A stretch of 64,000 nt of DNA from Bradyrhizobiaceae bacterium (GCA_003963435.1 RXJC01000071.1:1-64000), one strand, 5' to 3'. Shown: positions 45,163 to 54,688, counted from the first letter of the stretch. Numbers and translations: made by a program. Notes: generated by a model not told the origin, from the sequence alone.

Positions 45163-46506
45163 TCACAACACCCGCGAAATCGCCTGAATGCCCTTCATGC
45201 CGCTGCCAAACCGCGCAATCGCGTCCCGATGCTTTTCGAGCTCGCCATAGGGCAGGAAGCGCACCTGCAGATCGGCGACGCGACTGAACGCCGGCCGCCG
45301 TAGTTGGATCCGAACCTCGTCCTCGCGCGCGTCCGGCGCTACCAGAAAGAGGCCGTCTGTTGCGTGCAATTCGCTGCTTAAGGCAAGATCGAGCATTCGG
45401 ACGATTCCGGAGTAGATCGACGTTGTATGCTCAACTTCGAAGGCCGCCGTCACGCGCGTACGATCATGGTCGATCCAGAGAATGTCGATCAGGCGGATCG
45501 ATTCTGCTCCGGGCGTGCCGTCGATCGAGACCGGCAGGCGGTCGAGGCACCCGGCGCCCAGCATCGCGCCGTTGTATGTGCGGCTTCGGTCATTGGCGGC
45601 GACCCACACGTGATAGCCGAGAGCCAGTCCCAGATCCCTGAGCCACGCCTGGACTTCGGTATGCGTCCGGTCGCCCTCTCGGTCGGCGGAGATTGATCCT
45701 TCGAATCGCTTGGCGGTCTCACGCGCTTTTGACAGCTCCGCGAGCCAGGCGTCGCGCGCCTCGCCCTCTTCAGCGACCGGCGGGGCGGAGAAACGGTCAA
45801 TGCCGACATCGAAGAGGAAGCCCGCGATCGCGCCGAGATCGTTCGATAAGAGATCACGGTAGGTCTGGTTCAGTCGCAGCATGCCGGCCCGCATCGCCAG
45901 ATATTGATCCCAGCGACCGAGCTTTACTTTCGACCCAGTGACGGCATTGAAACCATTGACGATGGCTGTATTGAACGGCGGCATCAGGGTTGGATGCAAG
46001 AAGTAGAGAAGGTTGGCGACCGCCGGTCCAAGGCCTTTGATGGCGAGCCTGTCGATCGTTTCGATCCCAATGATGATCTCCTGTTCTGTGCTGCAGCATG
46101 AGCAATGGTGCAGCAGGCGGCCGAACGCCCGCTGGTTTTCAGGGCTTTCGTAGATGTCCGGGATTCGAAGCTTGGGCTTCCACAGGAAGGCGTGGTCGGC
46201 GCCCTTGAAGATCTGCCGCTGCTCGGCGATCGATCCCACGATCGTCTCGAGCGAGGAGCCCTTATAGACGTTGCCAAATGTTCCTGCCTCGATCTCATCG
46301 ACGACCTGCGCGATCCCGCGCCGGATCGACCGGAAGTTCTTGAGCCGCTCCTCCCACAGAAACCACGTCCGATAGGTGGATCCTGGATCGTTCCGCCAGC
46401 GCTCGATCAAAACACGCAGCAGATCAGGCAAGAGAATCTCCATCCATTTCCATTCTTCTGCCGATATACCAGCAAATATCCAGCAAGTTGTCTCGACAAA
46501 TTGCAT
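45163..46506 (-). CDS. Putative endonuclease-like protein (HhH plus PD-(D/E)XK-like)
   Basis: I do not recognise this 447-residue protein with certainty. The middle has a helix-hairpin-helix-like segment (IETIDRLAIKGLGPAVANLLYFLHP) as in DNA-binding glycosylases and nucleases. The C-terminal third has ESIRLIDILWI, then VTAAFEVEHTTSIYSGIVRMLDL, which fits the D...E-x-E/K pattern of a restriction-type nuclease fold. A CSCCSTE cluster lies near residue 140. A decayed copy of its N-terminal part lies at 47880-48180. The start is uncertain (46506 or TTG 46530). Confidence 0.6.
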   Translation of the reverse strand: MQFVETTCWIFAGISAEEWKWMEILLPDLLRVLIERWRNDPGSTYRTWFLWEERLKNFRSIRRGIAQVVDEIEAGTFGNVYKGSSLETIVGSIAEQRQIFKGADHAFLWKPKLRIPDIYESPENQRAFGRLLHHCSCCSTEQEIIIGIETIDRLAIKGLGPAVANLLYFLHPTLMPPFNTAIVNGFNAVTGSKVKLGRWDQYLAMRAGMLRLNQTYRDLLSNDLGAIAGFLFDVGIDRFSAPPVAEEGEARDAWLAELSKARETAKRFEGSISADREGDRTHTEVQAWLRDLGLALGYHVWVAANDRSRTYNGAMLGAGCLDRLPVSIDGTPGAESIRLIDILWIDHDRTRVTAAFEVEHTTSIYSGIVRMLDLALSSELHATDGLFLVAPDAREDEVRIQLRRPAFSRVADLQVRFLPYGELEKHRDAIARFGSGMKGIQAISRVL

Positions 46507-46530
46507 GAGTTCTTGTGGACGCACCTGCAA

Positions 46531-47111
46531 TCGGCGGCCCGAGCCGGCTTATGGGCGCACGGCCATGGAGAAGGGGTCGATCACGATCTGCCGACCGGGG
46601 GTGGGTTGCCGATTGCCCAGGGCGCTCGAGCGTGCTCGGCATTGCCTGGCGCAGCGGCCCAAACATCACCGTCACGTGCCGCGGAAGCAATGACGCGAGC
46701 CCGATCGATGTCCCTGTCTTGACGGAACTGGTCACGGCAGCCCGCTACATGAGAACGGCATGCCGCGCCTGCCTGAAGTAGCGAGGCCTTCGAGGCTGAG
46801 CTATGCGGTGACCCCGTCCGAGGAACGCTCTTAATGGGACCCGGACGCCATGGACGGCCCGTTCCGAATGAATCAACGCAAGCCGCAAGACGCGAGAGCA
46901 GATCGGAGATTGTCGGAGGCTACCAGACGCTACAGCTCGCGTCGCGATATAGAAGTGCTCCTCGCGATATCGAGCACGCACCGGTGTTGAGACCCAACCT
47001 AGCGATCTGTGCAGCTGACGAAGATATCGAGCGCGGAGCTGACATACGGCAGCATCTTCGTCAGATCCATAGGCGCGCGTTCCATCGTCGCCGGGCCTAA
47101 GAACTTCTCGC
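46531..47111. other. Intergenic stretch without a supported gene
   Basis: Open frames here are short, overlap on both strands and match no family I know. Base composition is similar to the flanks. No repeat or RNA was recognised. It may be decayed sequence, like the pseudogene fragment found further right. Confidence 0.4.
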
Positions 47112-47525
47112 TTACAATGATCGCGATCTGCCGACCCGCACGATCGTGCCCGCAGCGATTTGCAGCGTGACTCCCAATAACCAACCCAACCCGATAACAA
47201 TCGACCAAACGTGACGCGCATCGACATCAAAGATGATGTAGTAGACCGATAATAGCGCAGCTACCGGTGCGAGAAATGTTCCGACGGCACTCAATGTTTC
47301 GACCGGAGTGGCCTCAGAGCGTCGTGCCGGAAGATCGATTCCCATATAGAAACCGATCGCACCGGATACCATCATGGCAAGTACGAACTCGGTTGAAGAC
47401 AGGCTTTCGACGCCCGCTTTCGCCAAATGTGCCGCGACAAACAATCCGGAGGACGCTCCCGCCGCGGCGAGACCGGTTCGTGCCATCACTTCGGCAAAGT
47501 TTCGTGTTTGAGAACCGATAGCCAT
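47112..47525 (-). CDS. Hypothetical membrane protein
   Basis: The 137-residue product has about four hydrophobic segments (LAAAGASSGLFVAAHLAKAG, FVLAMMVSGAIGFYMGI, LSAVGTFLAPVAALLSVYYIIF, HVWSIVIGLGWLLGVTLQIAAG). I do not recognise the family. The start at 47525 has AAGGAAA upstream. It stands alone between decayed sequences. Confidence 0.6.
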   Translation of the reverse strand: MAIGSQTRNFAEVMARTGLAAAGASSGLFVAAHLAKAGVESLSSTEFVLAMMVSGAIGFYMGIDLPARRSEATPVETLSAVGTFLAPVAALLSVYYIIFDVDARHVWSIVIGLGWLLGVTLQIAAGTIVRVGRSRSL

Positions 47526-47879
47526 CACTAATTTCCTTTTCGATTTACAAACCATGGGCTTTCGAGCAACCCTTGCCTGCTACTGTTGTCTCGTGACCGT
47601 AACTCTGGGCCGTTTGATAAGGGGCGCAGCATTACTTATGAATTCGGAACACGAAGCCGGGAGGTTACAAGCCGCGAAGACATTTCTTGGCAATCCCGGT
47701 AAGGGATTGGTCACTTGGCGCAACAAGCGACCGGTTCTGTGAGGCACAGTCGGCTACTCATTTGAAAAGTCGTCAACCCGGCGCATATTGCAGATACGTT
47801 CTGCGAGTTGTCGCGCAGGCCGCGGAGCTGCGACTGCAGCGGGGCGGATCGAATGACCCGATCGGTCACGTAATCCTAA

Positions 47880-48180
47880 CGTCTTGCTCGGTGCCGCAAC
47901 GACGGCACGAGCAATAGTGAAGCAGAGGCGCCTTCGAAGAGTTGCTGCGATTGAAGAGAGGACCTTTTGTAGACGTTGCCAAACCCGTTCCAGCCTCGAT
48001 CTTCGCGACGACGTGCGCAATTCCGCGGCGGACTGAACGAAATTCTTGAGTCGTTCCTCCTGCGGGAACCGTGTCCGATAAGCGACGAGCCGGGATTGTC
48101 CGCCGCCGCTCGATCAACACACCGCGGCAGATCAGCTACCGCCCTGAGATGTGCGCCTTCCGGAATGGAAATGGGGGCAC
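47880..48180 (-). pseudogene. Decayed partial copy of the gene at 45163-46506
   Basis: In three shifting frames the minus strand repeats landmarks of the upstream gene in the same order: DLPRC...DNPGSS (for DLLRV...NDPGST), FRSVRRGIAHVVAKIEAGT (for FRSIRRGIAQVVDEIEAGT), GFGNVYKRSSL (for TFGNVYKGSSL) and LLHYCSCRRCGTEQ (for LLHHCSCCSTEQ). It has frameshifts and internal loss, so it is a dead fragment. The rest of 47526-48258 has no supported gene. Confidence 0.8.
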
Positions 48181-48258
48181 GGCATTCGACCCTTCGGCGA
48201 AATTGGTTCAAGCGCCGCAGGTGTCCTCCTTGTAGCCGCCGACCTCGAATGCGCCAAG

Positions 48259-49083
48259 CTAGGTGGCAGTTTCAGCCGTCGACACCGCCTTGGGCAGATC
48301 CCCGCCCGCCGCGACACGGACCGTGAACACGAACGGCGAGTCCACCCCGCCGGCGATGATCTCGTTGTCCCCAAGGCGGAGCGGCGCTTCATCGGTGCCG
48401 AAGTGGTCGCCGATGGGACGGCCGTTTACGGTCGTCCCGAGGTGGCTGTGCAGGTCGCGTATGAACAAACACCCCTGACGTTGCATGATCGCGAAGTGGT
48501 CGCGCGACAGCCGAAGCGGTTCGCGGTCCAGGAGCTGAAGGTCCACCTTGAGCGCCCCCGACGGTTCGTGCGGGAGCGACGCGCGCCCAACCAGATATGG
48601 CGTCCTTTCGATCTCGACGACCTCGGCAAGCTGGTGACGCAGCTCGGGTGACGCCGCTGTGAGCGTGATGCCGGACGCGGGCTGGTGAGCGCCCAGTCCG
48701 CTGTCTCTCGGAACCGGCGGCCCGCCCGGTTGCTCATCGCTCACGATACGGTCTTCGGCATCGTGCAGGCGTTGACTGAGCCGGACGATAAGATCGCGCG
48801 CGGCCTCGGGCGCGCGGACGACCTCCTCGAGGAAGACCGCGACCGGGATGATCTCAGCTTCGACATCAGTCACCGCGCGCGCGGCGACACTGTGCGCAGA
48901 CCGATGCTCGATCGCGCCCATTTCGCCGATAAACTGGCCGGCGTCCACGACGCCAAGGACGATGGCGGCGGCGTGGCGCTCACGTATGATTTCGATGCGG
49001 CCTTTCAGGATCTTCAGCACACAGTCAATCGGATCGCCTTCGCGAAAGAGAAGATCGCCCTGGTGGAAAGACTTTCTGGTCAT
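48259..49083 (-). CDS. Cyclic-nucleotide-binding domain plus FHA domain protein
   Basis: The 274-residue protein starts with a cNMP-binding domain (FHQGDLLFREGDPIDCVLKILKGRIEI, LGVVDAGQFIGEMGAI) and ends with an FHA phosphopeptide-binding domain (LVGRASLP, LSRDHFAIMQRQGCLFIRDLHSHLGTTVNGRPIG, LRLGDNEIIAGG). No DNA-binding helix-turn-helix is visible, so it is not a CRP-type regulator itself. It may link a nucleotide signal to phosphorylated partners. A perfect FNR/FixK box lies 53 bases upstream. Confidence 0.85.
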   Translation of the reverse strand: MTRKSFHQGDLLFREGDPIDCVLKILKGRIEIIRERHAAAIVLGVVDAGQFIGEMGAIEHRSAHSVAARAVTDVEAEIIPVAVFLEEVVRAPEAARDLIVRLSQRLHDAEDRIVSDEQPGGPPVPRDSGLGAHQPASGITLTAASPELRHQLAEVVEIERTPYLVGRASLPHEPSGALKVDLQLLDREPLRLSRDHFAIMQRQGCLFIRDLHSHLGTTVNGRPIGDHFGTDEAPLRLGDNEIIAGGVDSPFVFTVRVAAGGDLPKAVSTAETAT

Positions 49084-49135
49084 CGCACGATCACGCGGTT
49101 GAGAGTCTTGCTTAAGTCATCGGACCAGAGGCGCA

Positions 49136-49149
49136 TTGACCCAAGTCAA
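49136..49149 (-). promoter_or_regulatory. Perfect FNR/FixK box upstream of the cNMP/FHA gene
   Basis: TTGACCCAAGTCAA is a symmetric TTGA-N6-TCAA site with outer arms TTGAC/GTCAA. It lies 53 bases ahead of the minus-strand gene, a fitting distance for low-oxygen activation. A weaker site with one mismatch, TTAACGTGGATCAA at 49374-49387, lies on the side of the divergent DUF3141 operon. The stretch 49084-49573 holds no supported gene. Confidence 0.7.
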
Positions 49150-49573
49150 ATCAAGCGCCGTCGCCGTCACGAGCGACATCATCGGGCACGCGACGACGCC
49201 GTTCACCACCGGCGTTCCAACAGAAGCGCATTGCGCTAATCGGCGCGAACGCGCTCGGACGCCGACAAGTACACGGCCGCGCGGGTGAACAGGGCGAACG
49301 CAGGTTCCGGTCCAGCAGCGCAAAGACCTGTACCTTCTTTGCGGGGGCCGAGCGGTCAAAGGCGGCGTTCCACTTAACGTGGATCAAAGAACTTCTGTTC
49401 GTGCGCGTGATTTAAGCACCGGTAAGAGCGAAGCGAAAAGGAACTATGCGCGGAAGTGATGGGTTGCGAGGGATTAACACATGCATTCGATGAATGCGTG
49501 ATCTCAATGCGGCGGGTGTTTATCGATCGAAAAATCCCACTTCCAGGCCCCTGATGAGAGAAGGAAATGGCTA

Positions 49574-51355
49574 ATGTCGCCTACTATCCCGTTAGAGCAG
49601 AAGAGGAGCGAAGACCTCGGTAGTGCTAAGGTCGCTCCGCCGATCGCGCTCGCAACTCGCCGAAAGGAAAAGCCTGATTCCGCGGAGCCGGACGGAGACG
49701 GGCAGACGGCTGTGCCGCTCAATCCGAGAGATGCATGGACCTATGCAACCGATGTTTGGCAGAGGTCCGTGCTGTTCTGGGACGTGCTGCGCCAGCGTGC
49801 CAACATCATGCTGGAGCACGACGAAGCGGGGATGCCACCCGTGCTCACGTTCCAGTACGAAATGTTGCTGGACGCGAGGCGCTTCGAGCGCCCGGCGAAT
49901 TACGCGCTGTTGCGCATCACGACGATCGGCGAGGCACACGCCGAGGAGTGTGTCGACCGTGACAAGCCGCCCGTCATCGTCATCGATCCGCGCGCTGGCC
50001 ATGGCCCCGGCATTGGCGGGTTCAAGCGCGAATCCGAGGTGGGGATTGCCTTGCGCGAGGGCTTTCCGGTCTATTTCGTGAGTTTCTTTCCCGCGCCGAG
50101 CCCGCATCAACGGCTTGTTGATGTCCTGCACGCCCTGCGGCGGTTCGTCGACGAGGTCATGGCGCGGCATCCGGGCAAGACCCCGGTCCTTTACGGCAAC
50201 TGCCAGGCTGGCTGGGCGGCCATGCTGGTGGCGATCCACTGCGAAGGCCCGGTCGGGAGCATCGTCCTCAATGGTTCGCCGCTGTCGTACTGGGCGGGCC
50301 AGTCCGGCGCCAACCCGATGCGGCTCGCCGGCGGTCTGCTCGGCGGCAGCTGGTTGACGAATTTCGTAGGCGATCTCGGCGACGGCCGGTTCGACGGCGC
50401 CTGGCTCATTCAGAATTTCGAGACCTTGAAGCCCGAGGCCGCCATCTGGGACAAATATGCCAATCTCTTCCTCGACGTCGACCGGGAAGAAGAGCGCTTC
50501 CTCGAGTTCGAGCGCTGGTGGAACGCCTGGTACAGCTTCAGCCGCGAGGAAATGGTCGAGATCGTCGATCATCTCTTCATCGGCAACGAGCTCGAGCAGG
50601 GCACGCTCAATCTTGGCGACGAGGTCAAGATCGATCTGCGCAATTTGAAGAGCCCGCTCGTGATCTTCGCCTCCTATGGCGACAACATCACCCCGCCGCA
50701 TCAGGCGTTGGCTTGGCTCAAGCCCGTCTACAAAACAACAGCCGCCCTCAAAGAGGCCGGACAGCGCATCGTCTACCTGATCAATCCGCATGTCGGGCAC
50801 CTCGGCATCTTCGTCTCGGCCTCGGTCGCCCGCTTCGAGCACCGTGCCATCCTGGAGAGCCTCAGCGACGTGGAAGCGCTTCCGCCGGGGCTCTACGAGA
50901 TGAAGATCTCCAACCCCACCGGCAATCCCGACTGTCATAAGCCCCAGTACAGTGTTGCGTTCGAGGAGCGCCGCGTCGAGGATCTGTTATTCGACTATCC
51001 GCGCAAGGCCTTCGAAAAGGTCCATCAGGTCTCGGACGCCAACGAGGCGCTCTATCGAACCTTCGTGAGCCCCTGGGTCCAGGCGGCCGCCACGCCATGG
51101 ACGGCGGCAATGCTGAAATGGCTGCATCCGATGCGCACCAGCCGCTATCTCGTGTCGGAGAAGTTCTTGCCGGGGATGCATGTCGTCGCCGCGCTGGCCA
51201 AACAGGTGCGCAAGAATCGCGTCAGCGTTCCTGACACCGACCCGCTGCGCGAGGCGGAGAGGGCATTCAGCAAGCAGGTAACGAAGGCCATCGAGACCGC
51301 CCGTCAGGCGCGCGACGACATTGAGGAGGAGGCCTTCCAACGCATCTACGGCTAG
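49574..51355 (+). CDS. DUF3141 alpha/beta-hydrolase-like protein (PHA-synthase related)
   Basis: The 593-residue protein belongs to the DUF3141 family, related to polyhydroxyalkanoate synthases. It shows an alpha/beta-hydrolase core with VIVIDPRAGHGPGIGGFKRESEVG, a nucleophile elbow with Cys (LYGNCQAGWAAML), SPLVIFASYGDNITPP (Asp position) and YLINPHVGHLGIFVS (His position). The reaction is unknown. It is the first gene of an operon with acetate kinase, phosphotransacetylase and FabI homologues, hinting at acyl-CoA or hydroxyacyl turnover. AAGGA precedes the ATG. Confidence 0.85.
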   Translation: MSPTIPLEQKRSEDLGSAKVAPPIALATRRKEKPDSAEPDGDGQTAVPLNPRDAWTYATDVWQRSVLFWDVLRQRANIMLEHDEAGMPPVLTFQYEMLLDARRFERPANYALLRITTIGEAHAEECVDRDKPPVIVIDPRAGHGPGIGGFKRESEVGIALREGFPVYFVSFFPAPSPHQRLVDVLHALRRFVDEVMARHPGKTPVLYGNCQAGWAAMLVAIHCEGPVGSIVLNGSPLSYWAGQSGANPMRLAGGLLGGSWLTNFVGDLGDGRFDGAWLIQNFETLKPEAAIWDKYANLFLDVDREEERFLEFERWWNAWYSFSREEMVEIVDHLFIGNELEQGTLNLGDEVKIDLRNLKSPLVIFASYGDNITPPHQALAWLKPVYKTTAALKEAGQRIVYLINPHVGHLGIFVSASVARFEHRAILESLSDVEALPPGLYEMKISNPTGNPDCHKPQYSVAFEERRVEDLLFDYPRKAFEKVHQVSDANEALYRTFVSPWVQAAATPWTAAMLKWLHPMRTSRYLVSEKFLPGMHVVAALAKQVRKNRVSVPDTDPLREAERAFSKQVTKAIETARQARDDIEEEAFQRIYG

Positions 51356-51416
51356 CCGCGTCTGCGAAGATGAGCCCAACGCCCGGCCGAGCACGTCCAA
51401 AGCGGGAAGGAATAGC

Positions 51417-52667
51417 ATGGTCGATTCAATGCCGCGTCACCCGGAAACGAGCCGGCCCGCCAGCGCCACGCGATCCTGTATCCTGGTGCTCAACGCAGGC
51501 TCGTCGAGCGTGAAGTTCGCGTTGTTTTCCACTGACCAAAGACCGTTGCGCCATCTTTCTGGCGCGGTCGATGGCATCGGCCACGATCAGGGACGCTTCC
51601 ATGCAAAGGACGAAACAGGTGGCGTCTGGGTCGACGAAAAACAGCGTGTCTCCAATCAGGAGGAGGCGATCGAACTGGTGTTATCCTCGGTGGAGCAGCG
51701 GGGCATCGGCTGGACGATCATAGCCGTCGGCCACCGCATCGTCCACGGCGGCCCCGATTGCGATTGTCCGAAATTGGTGACGCCCGAACTCGAGGCATGG
51801 CTCCAGAAGCTAGTTCCGCTCGCGCCATTACACATGCCGCACAACCTCGCCGGCGTTGCGTCGGTTCGAACCCGGCGGCCGCATCTGCCGCAGGTCGCCT
51901 GCTTCGACACCGCGTTTCATGAGACGTTGCCGAAGCTTTCGCGCATGACGGGTCTGCCCCGCGACATCGCCGGCCGCGACATCCGCCGCTACGGCTTTCA
52001 CGGGCTCTCCTACGAGTTCATCGTGGACGAGCTCCGGCGCACCCATGGCGCCGCCGTCGATAATGAACGCGTGATCGTGGCGCACTTGGGCAACGGCGCC
52101 TCGATGGCGGCAATCAAGCGCGGCCGCAGCGTCGAGACGACCATGGGCTTCAGCACGCTCGCAGGCTTGCCAATGGGCACGCGCAGCGGCGATCTCGACC
52201 CCGGAATCGTGCTCTACCTTATCCTCGAGAAGGGCCTCTCGGCTGAAGTGGTCCAGCATGTGCTCTACGAGCGGTCGGGTCTGTTAGGAATTTCGGGAGC
52301 AAGCTCCGATATGCAGGAACTCCTCAGTCAAGCGGACCGCCCGCACGTTGCCGAAGCGATCGATTATTTCTGCGCGCGGGCGCGTGCCTATATCGGCTCG
52401 CTCGCCACACCCCTTGGCGGTCTCGACCGCCTCGTCTTTACCGGCGGCATCGGCGCCAACGCACCGGAGATACGAGCCCGCATCTGCGAAGGGCTTGAGT
52501 TTCTTAGCATTGACCTCGACCCGGCTCGCAACCGTACGGGACAAGGGACAATATCCCGCGATGGGACCCCTGTCACTGTCGAGGCCATTCCGACCGATGA
52601 GGAACTCATGATCGCCCAGCACACGCTGGCGCTCATCCCGCTATCGGCCGAAGCCCGGAGGGCCTGA
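51417..52667 (+). CDS. ackA: Acetate kinase
   Basis: The enzyme interconverts acetyl phosphate plus ADP and acetate plus ATP. The 416-residue product has the family signatures VLNAGSSSVKFALF, VGHRIVHGG, RRYGFHGLSYEF, VIVAHLGNGASM, TMGFSTLAGLPMGTRSGDLDPG and FTGGIGANAPEIR. The start at 51417 has AAGGA upstream. The gene is followed after 3 bases by a phosphotransacetylase-like gene, making a Pta-AckA pair for fermentative ATP formation or acetate use. Confidence 0.95.
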   Translation: MVDSMPRHPETSRPASATRSCILVLNAGSSSVKFALFSTDQRPLRHLSGAVDGIGHDQGRFHAKDETGGVWVDEKQRVSNQEEAIELVLSSVEQRGIGWTIIAVGHRIVHGGPDCDCPKLVTPELEAWLQKLVPLAPLHMPHNLAGVASVRTRRPHLPQVACFDTAFHETLPKLSRMTGLPRDIAGRDIRRYGFHGLSYEFIVDELRRTHGAAVDNERVIVAHLGNGASMAAIKRGRSVETTMGFSTLAGLPMGTRSGDLDPGIVLYLILEKGLSAEVVQHVLYERSGLLGISGASSDMQELLSQADRPHVAEAIDYFCARARAYIGSLATPLGGLDRLVFTGGIGANAPEIRARICEGLEFLSIDLDPARNRTGQGTISRDGTPVTVEAIPTDEELMIAQHTLALIPLSAEARRA

Positions 52668-52670
52668 ACG

Positions 52671-53675
52671 ATGACAGGCGGAATGCGTATGCAAGGCTTG
52701 ATCGAGCAAGCCAAAACCAAAGGGCCGATCCGGCTCGCCGTCGTCGGCGCCGGTCAGGGCCTAGTCCTCGACGGCCTGCGACAAGCGAAATCCCTCGGCC
52801 TGGTCGAGCCCTGCCTGATCGGTAGTGCGCAAGCGATTGCGGCGCTCGCCAAGCAACATGGCTGGGATCCGAACGCCGTTTGCATCGCCGCGGTCAGCGG
52901 CGACTCCGCTGCGGCGGAGACGGCCGCTCGGCTCGCCCATGAGGGCCGCATCGACGCGATCATGAAGGGCCATATTCATACCGACGTCCTCATGCGCGCT
53001 CTGCTCCACGAGGCAGGCGGTCTGCGCGTCGCCGGCCGCCGCGCCAGCCATGTCTTTGTCGTCGAGGTTCCGACCTATCCGAAACTCCTGTGCATTACCG
53101 ATGCGGCCGTCAACATCGCGCCCGATCTCAATGCCAAGGCCCAGATCCTGCAGAATGCGGCAGAGGTCGCGCGCTCAATCGGGGTCGAAACGCCAAAAGC
53201 CGCGGTTCTCTCCGCCGTCGAGACGGTCAATCCCGCCATCGCTTCGACGCTGGATGCTGCCGCTCTCACGGTGATGGCGCGCCGCGGCCAGATTTCCGGA
53301 GTGCTGGTCGACGGACCGCTCGCCTTCGACAACGCAATTTCGGCGGTCGCCGCGCAAGAGAAGGGGATCGCCTCCGAGGTGGCGGGCGATGCCGATATTG
53401 TCCTCGTCCCGGACCTCGTCTCCGGCAACATGCTCGCGAAGAACCTCGAGTATCTGGCAAGCGCGACGCTGGCGGGGGTCGTCGTTGGCTTGACGGTGCC
53501 GGTGATCCTGACCTCGCGTGCCGATCCCGTACCGGCCCGTGTGGCCTCAATCGCGTTGGCGGTGCTGCTCCACGAGAGCGCCGCCCTGAAATCTCCCATG
53601 TGGCCTGCCGAAGCCGAACCGACGGTTCACGCCGCGCCGCAGCCGGAGACTGCCTGCTGTCCGCTCCCCGCGTAA
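52671..53675 (+). CDS. Phosphate acetyl/butyryltransferase-like enzyme
   Basis: The 334-residue protein matches the PTA/PTB family: AIMKGHIHTDVLMRALL, HVFVVEVPTYPKLLCITDAAVNIAPDL, VETVNPAI, ISGVLVDGPLAFDNAIS and the D-x-VLVPDLVSGNMLAKNLEYL block. It transfers an acyl group between CoA and phosphate, providing the substrate for the acetate kinase directly upstream. The length (~330) suits the single-domain type. Whether acetyl or a longer acyl group is used is not decided by sequence. Confidence 0.92.
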   Translation: MTGGMRMQGLIEQAKTKGPIRLAVVGAGQGLVLDGLRQAKSLGLVEPCLIGSAQAIAALAKQHGWDPNAVCIAAVSGDSAAAETAARLAHEGRIDAIMKGHIHTDVLMRALLHEAGGLRVAGRRASHVFVVEVPTYPKLLCITDAAVNIAPDLNAKAQILQNAAEVARSIGVETPKAAVLSAVETVNPAIASTLDAAALTVMARRGQISGVLVDGPLAFDNAISAVAAQEKGIASEVAGDADIVLVPDLVSGNMLAKNLEYLASATLAGVVVGLTVPVILTSRADPVPARVASIALAVLLHESAALKSPMWPAEAEPTVHAAPQPETACCPLPA

Positions 53676-53700
53676 CGAACTGGAGCACAAGAGCCCCGTC

Positions 53701-54483
53701 ATGGAAATCGTCGATCTTAGGGGACGCAAAGGCCTGGTCGTTGGCATTGCCAACGAGCACAGCCTGGCCTGGGCCGCCGCGCAGCACTTCCGGAGTGCCG
53801 GCGCCGAGCTCGCCGTCACCTATCGCAACGACAAGGCCAGGCCCTATGTCGAGCCGCTAGCGCGGACCGTCGAGGCGCCGATCTTCCTCCCCTGCAATGT
53901 CGCGACTGCGGGTCAGATCGAGGCCGTGTTCGCCACCATCAAGGACACCTGGGGCCGACTGGACTTCCTGTTTCATGCAGTCGCCTGGGCCCGCAAGGAT
54001 GCCCTTCTCGGCCGCCTGACCGATTGCTCCGCAGAACGCTTCGCGGAGTCGATGCTCGTGTCCTGCCACTCGTTCATCCGCATGGCGCAGCTGGCGGAGC
54101 CGCTGATGGACAAGGGTGGGAGCCTGATGACGCTAAGCTTCTACGGCGCCGAGAAGGTCGTCGACCACTACAACGTGATGGGCCCTGTCAAAGCTGCGTT
54201 GGAGGCGTCAGTGCGCTATCTCGCCCACGAGCTCGGGCCCAAACGAATCCGCGTCAACGCGATTTCCGCTGGCGCCGTTGCGACGCGTGCGGCCTCCGGC
54301 ATCGAACATTTCGATGAGCTCTTGAACGAGACCGCTCGTAAGGCACCGCTACGCCGCACGGTCGAGTCCGACGAAGTCGGCCGGACAGCGCTCTTGATCG
54401 CCAGCGACTATACGACAGCCATCACCGGCGAGGTGCTGCACGTCGACGGCGGTTTCCATATCGAAGGCATGGTGTTCCACTGA
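53701..54483 (+). CDS. fabI: Enoyl-ACP reductase FabI-like
   Basis: The 260-residue short-chain reductase has the FabI-type nucleotide motif (GLVVGIANEHSLAWAAA), the NADH-binding DFLFHAVAWA segment, the active-site Y-x6-K spread in YNVMGPVKAALEASVRYLA, and IRVNAISAGAVATRAASGI near the substrate loop. It reduces enoyl thioesters in fatty-acid synthesis. Its place after ackA and pta suggests a special role, such as reductive disposal of electrons or lipid remodelling, and it is likely a second copy. Confidence 0.92.
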   Translation: MEIVDLRGRKGLVVGIANEHSLAWAAAQHFRSAGAELAVTYRNDKARPYVEPLARTVEAPIFLPCNVATAGQIEAVFATIKDTWGRLDFLFHAVAWARKDALLGRLTDCSAERFAESMLVSCHSFIRMAQLAEPLMDKGGSLMTLSFYGAEKVVDHYNVMGPVKAALEASVRYLAHELGPKRIRVNAISAGAVATRAASGIEHFDELLNETARKAPLRRTVESDEVGRTALLIASDYTTAITGEVLHVDGGFHIEGMVFH

Positions 54484-54496
54484 GGAGCGAACGGCA

Positions 54497-54688
54497 ATGG
54501 CAATGCAAGTTACCGATCCCGTCTGCGACATGACGATCGACAGTGAACAGGCTGCTGCACGCGAGGTCTGGAAAGGGCAAACCTACTATTTCTGTTCCAA
54601 ATCGTGCCAGGAAAAATTCCGGGCAGCCCCTGACCGGTACGTCAAGAAGGCGGACGATCCGGGTGCTCACGGCTCGCACAACCGCTGA
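54497..54688 (+). CDS. YHS-domain protein
   Basis: The 63-residue protein is a bare YHS domain (VTDPVCDMTIDSEQA, YYFCSKSCQEKFRAAPDRYV), a small metal-binding fold found with copper ATPases and toluene-type oxygenases. The three Cys and the Tyr/Phe positions are intact. It follows fabI after 13 bases and precedes metal-transport genes. Confidence 0.9.
   Translation: MAMQVTDPVCDMTIDSEQAAAREVWKGQTYYFCSKSCQEKFRAAPDRYVKKADDPGAHGSHNR

Noticed and set aside
49592..50938. 448-codon open frame antisense to the DUF3141 gene
   Set aside because: It lies entirely within a recognised gene with clean motifs; its own sequence has no recognisable domain.
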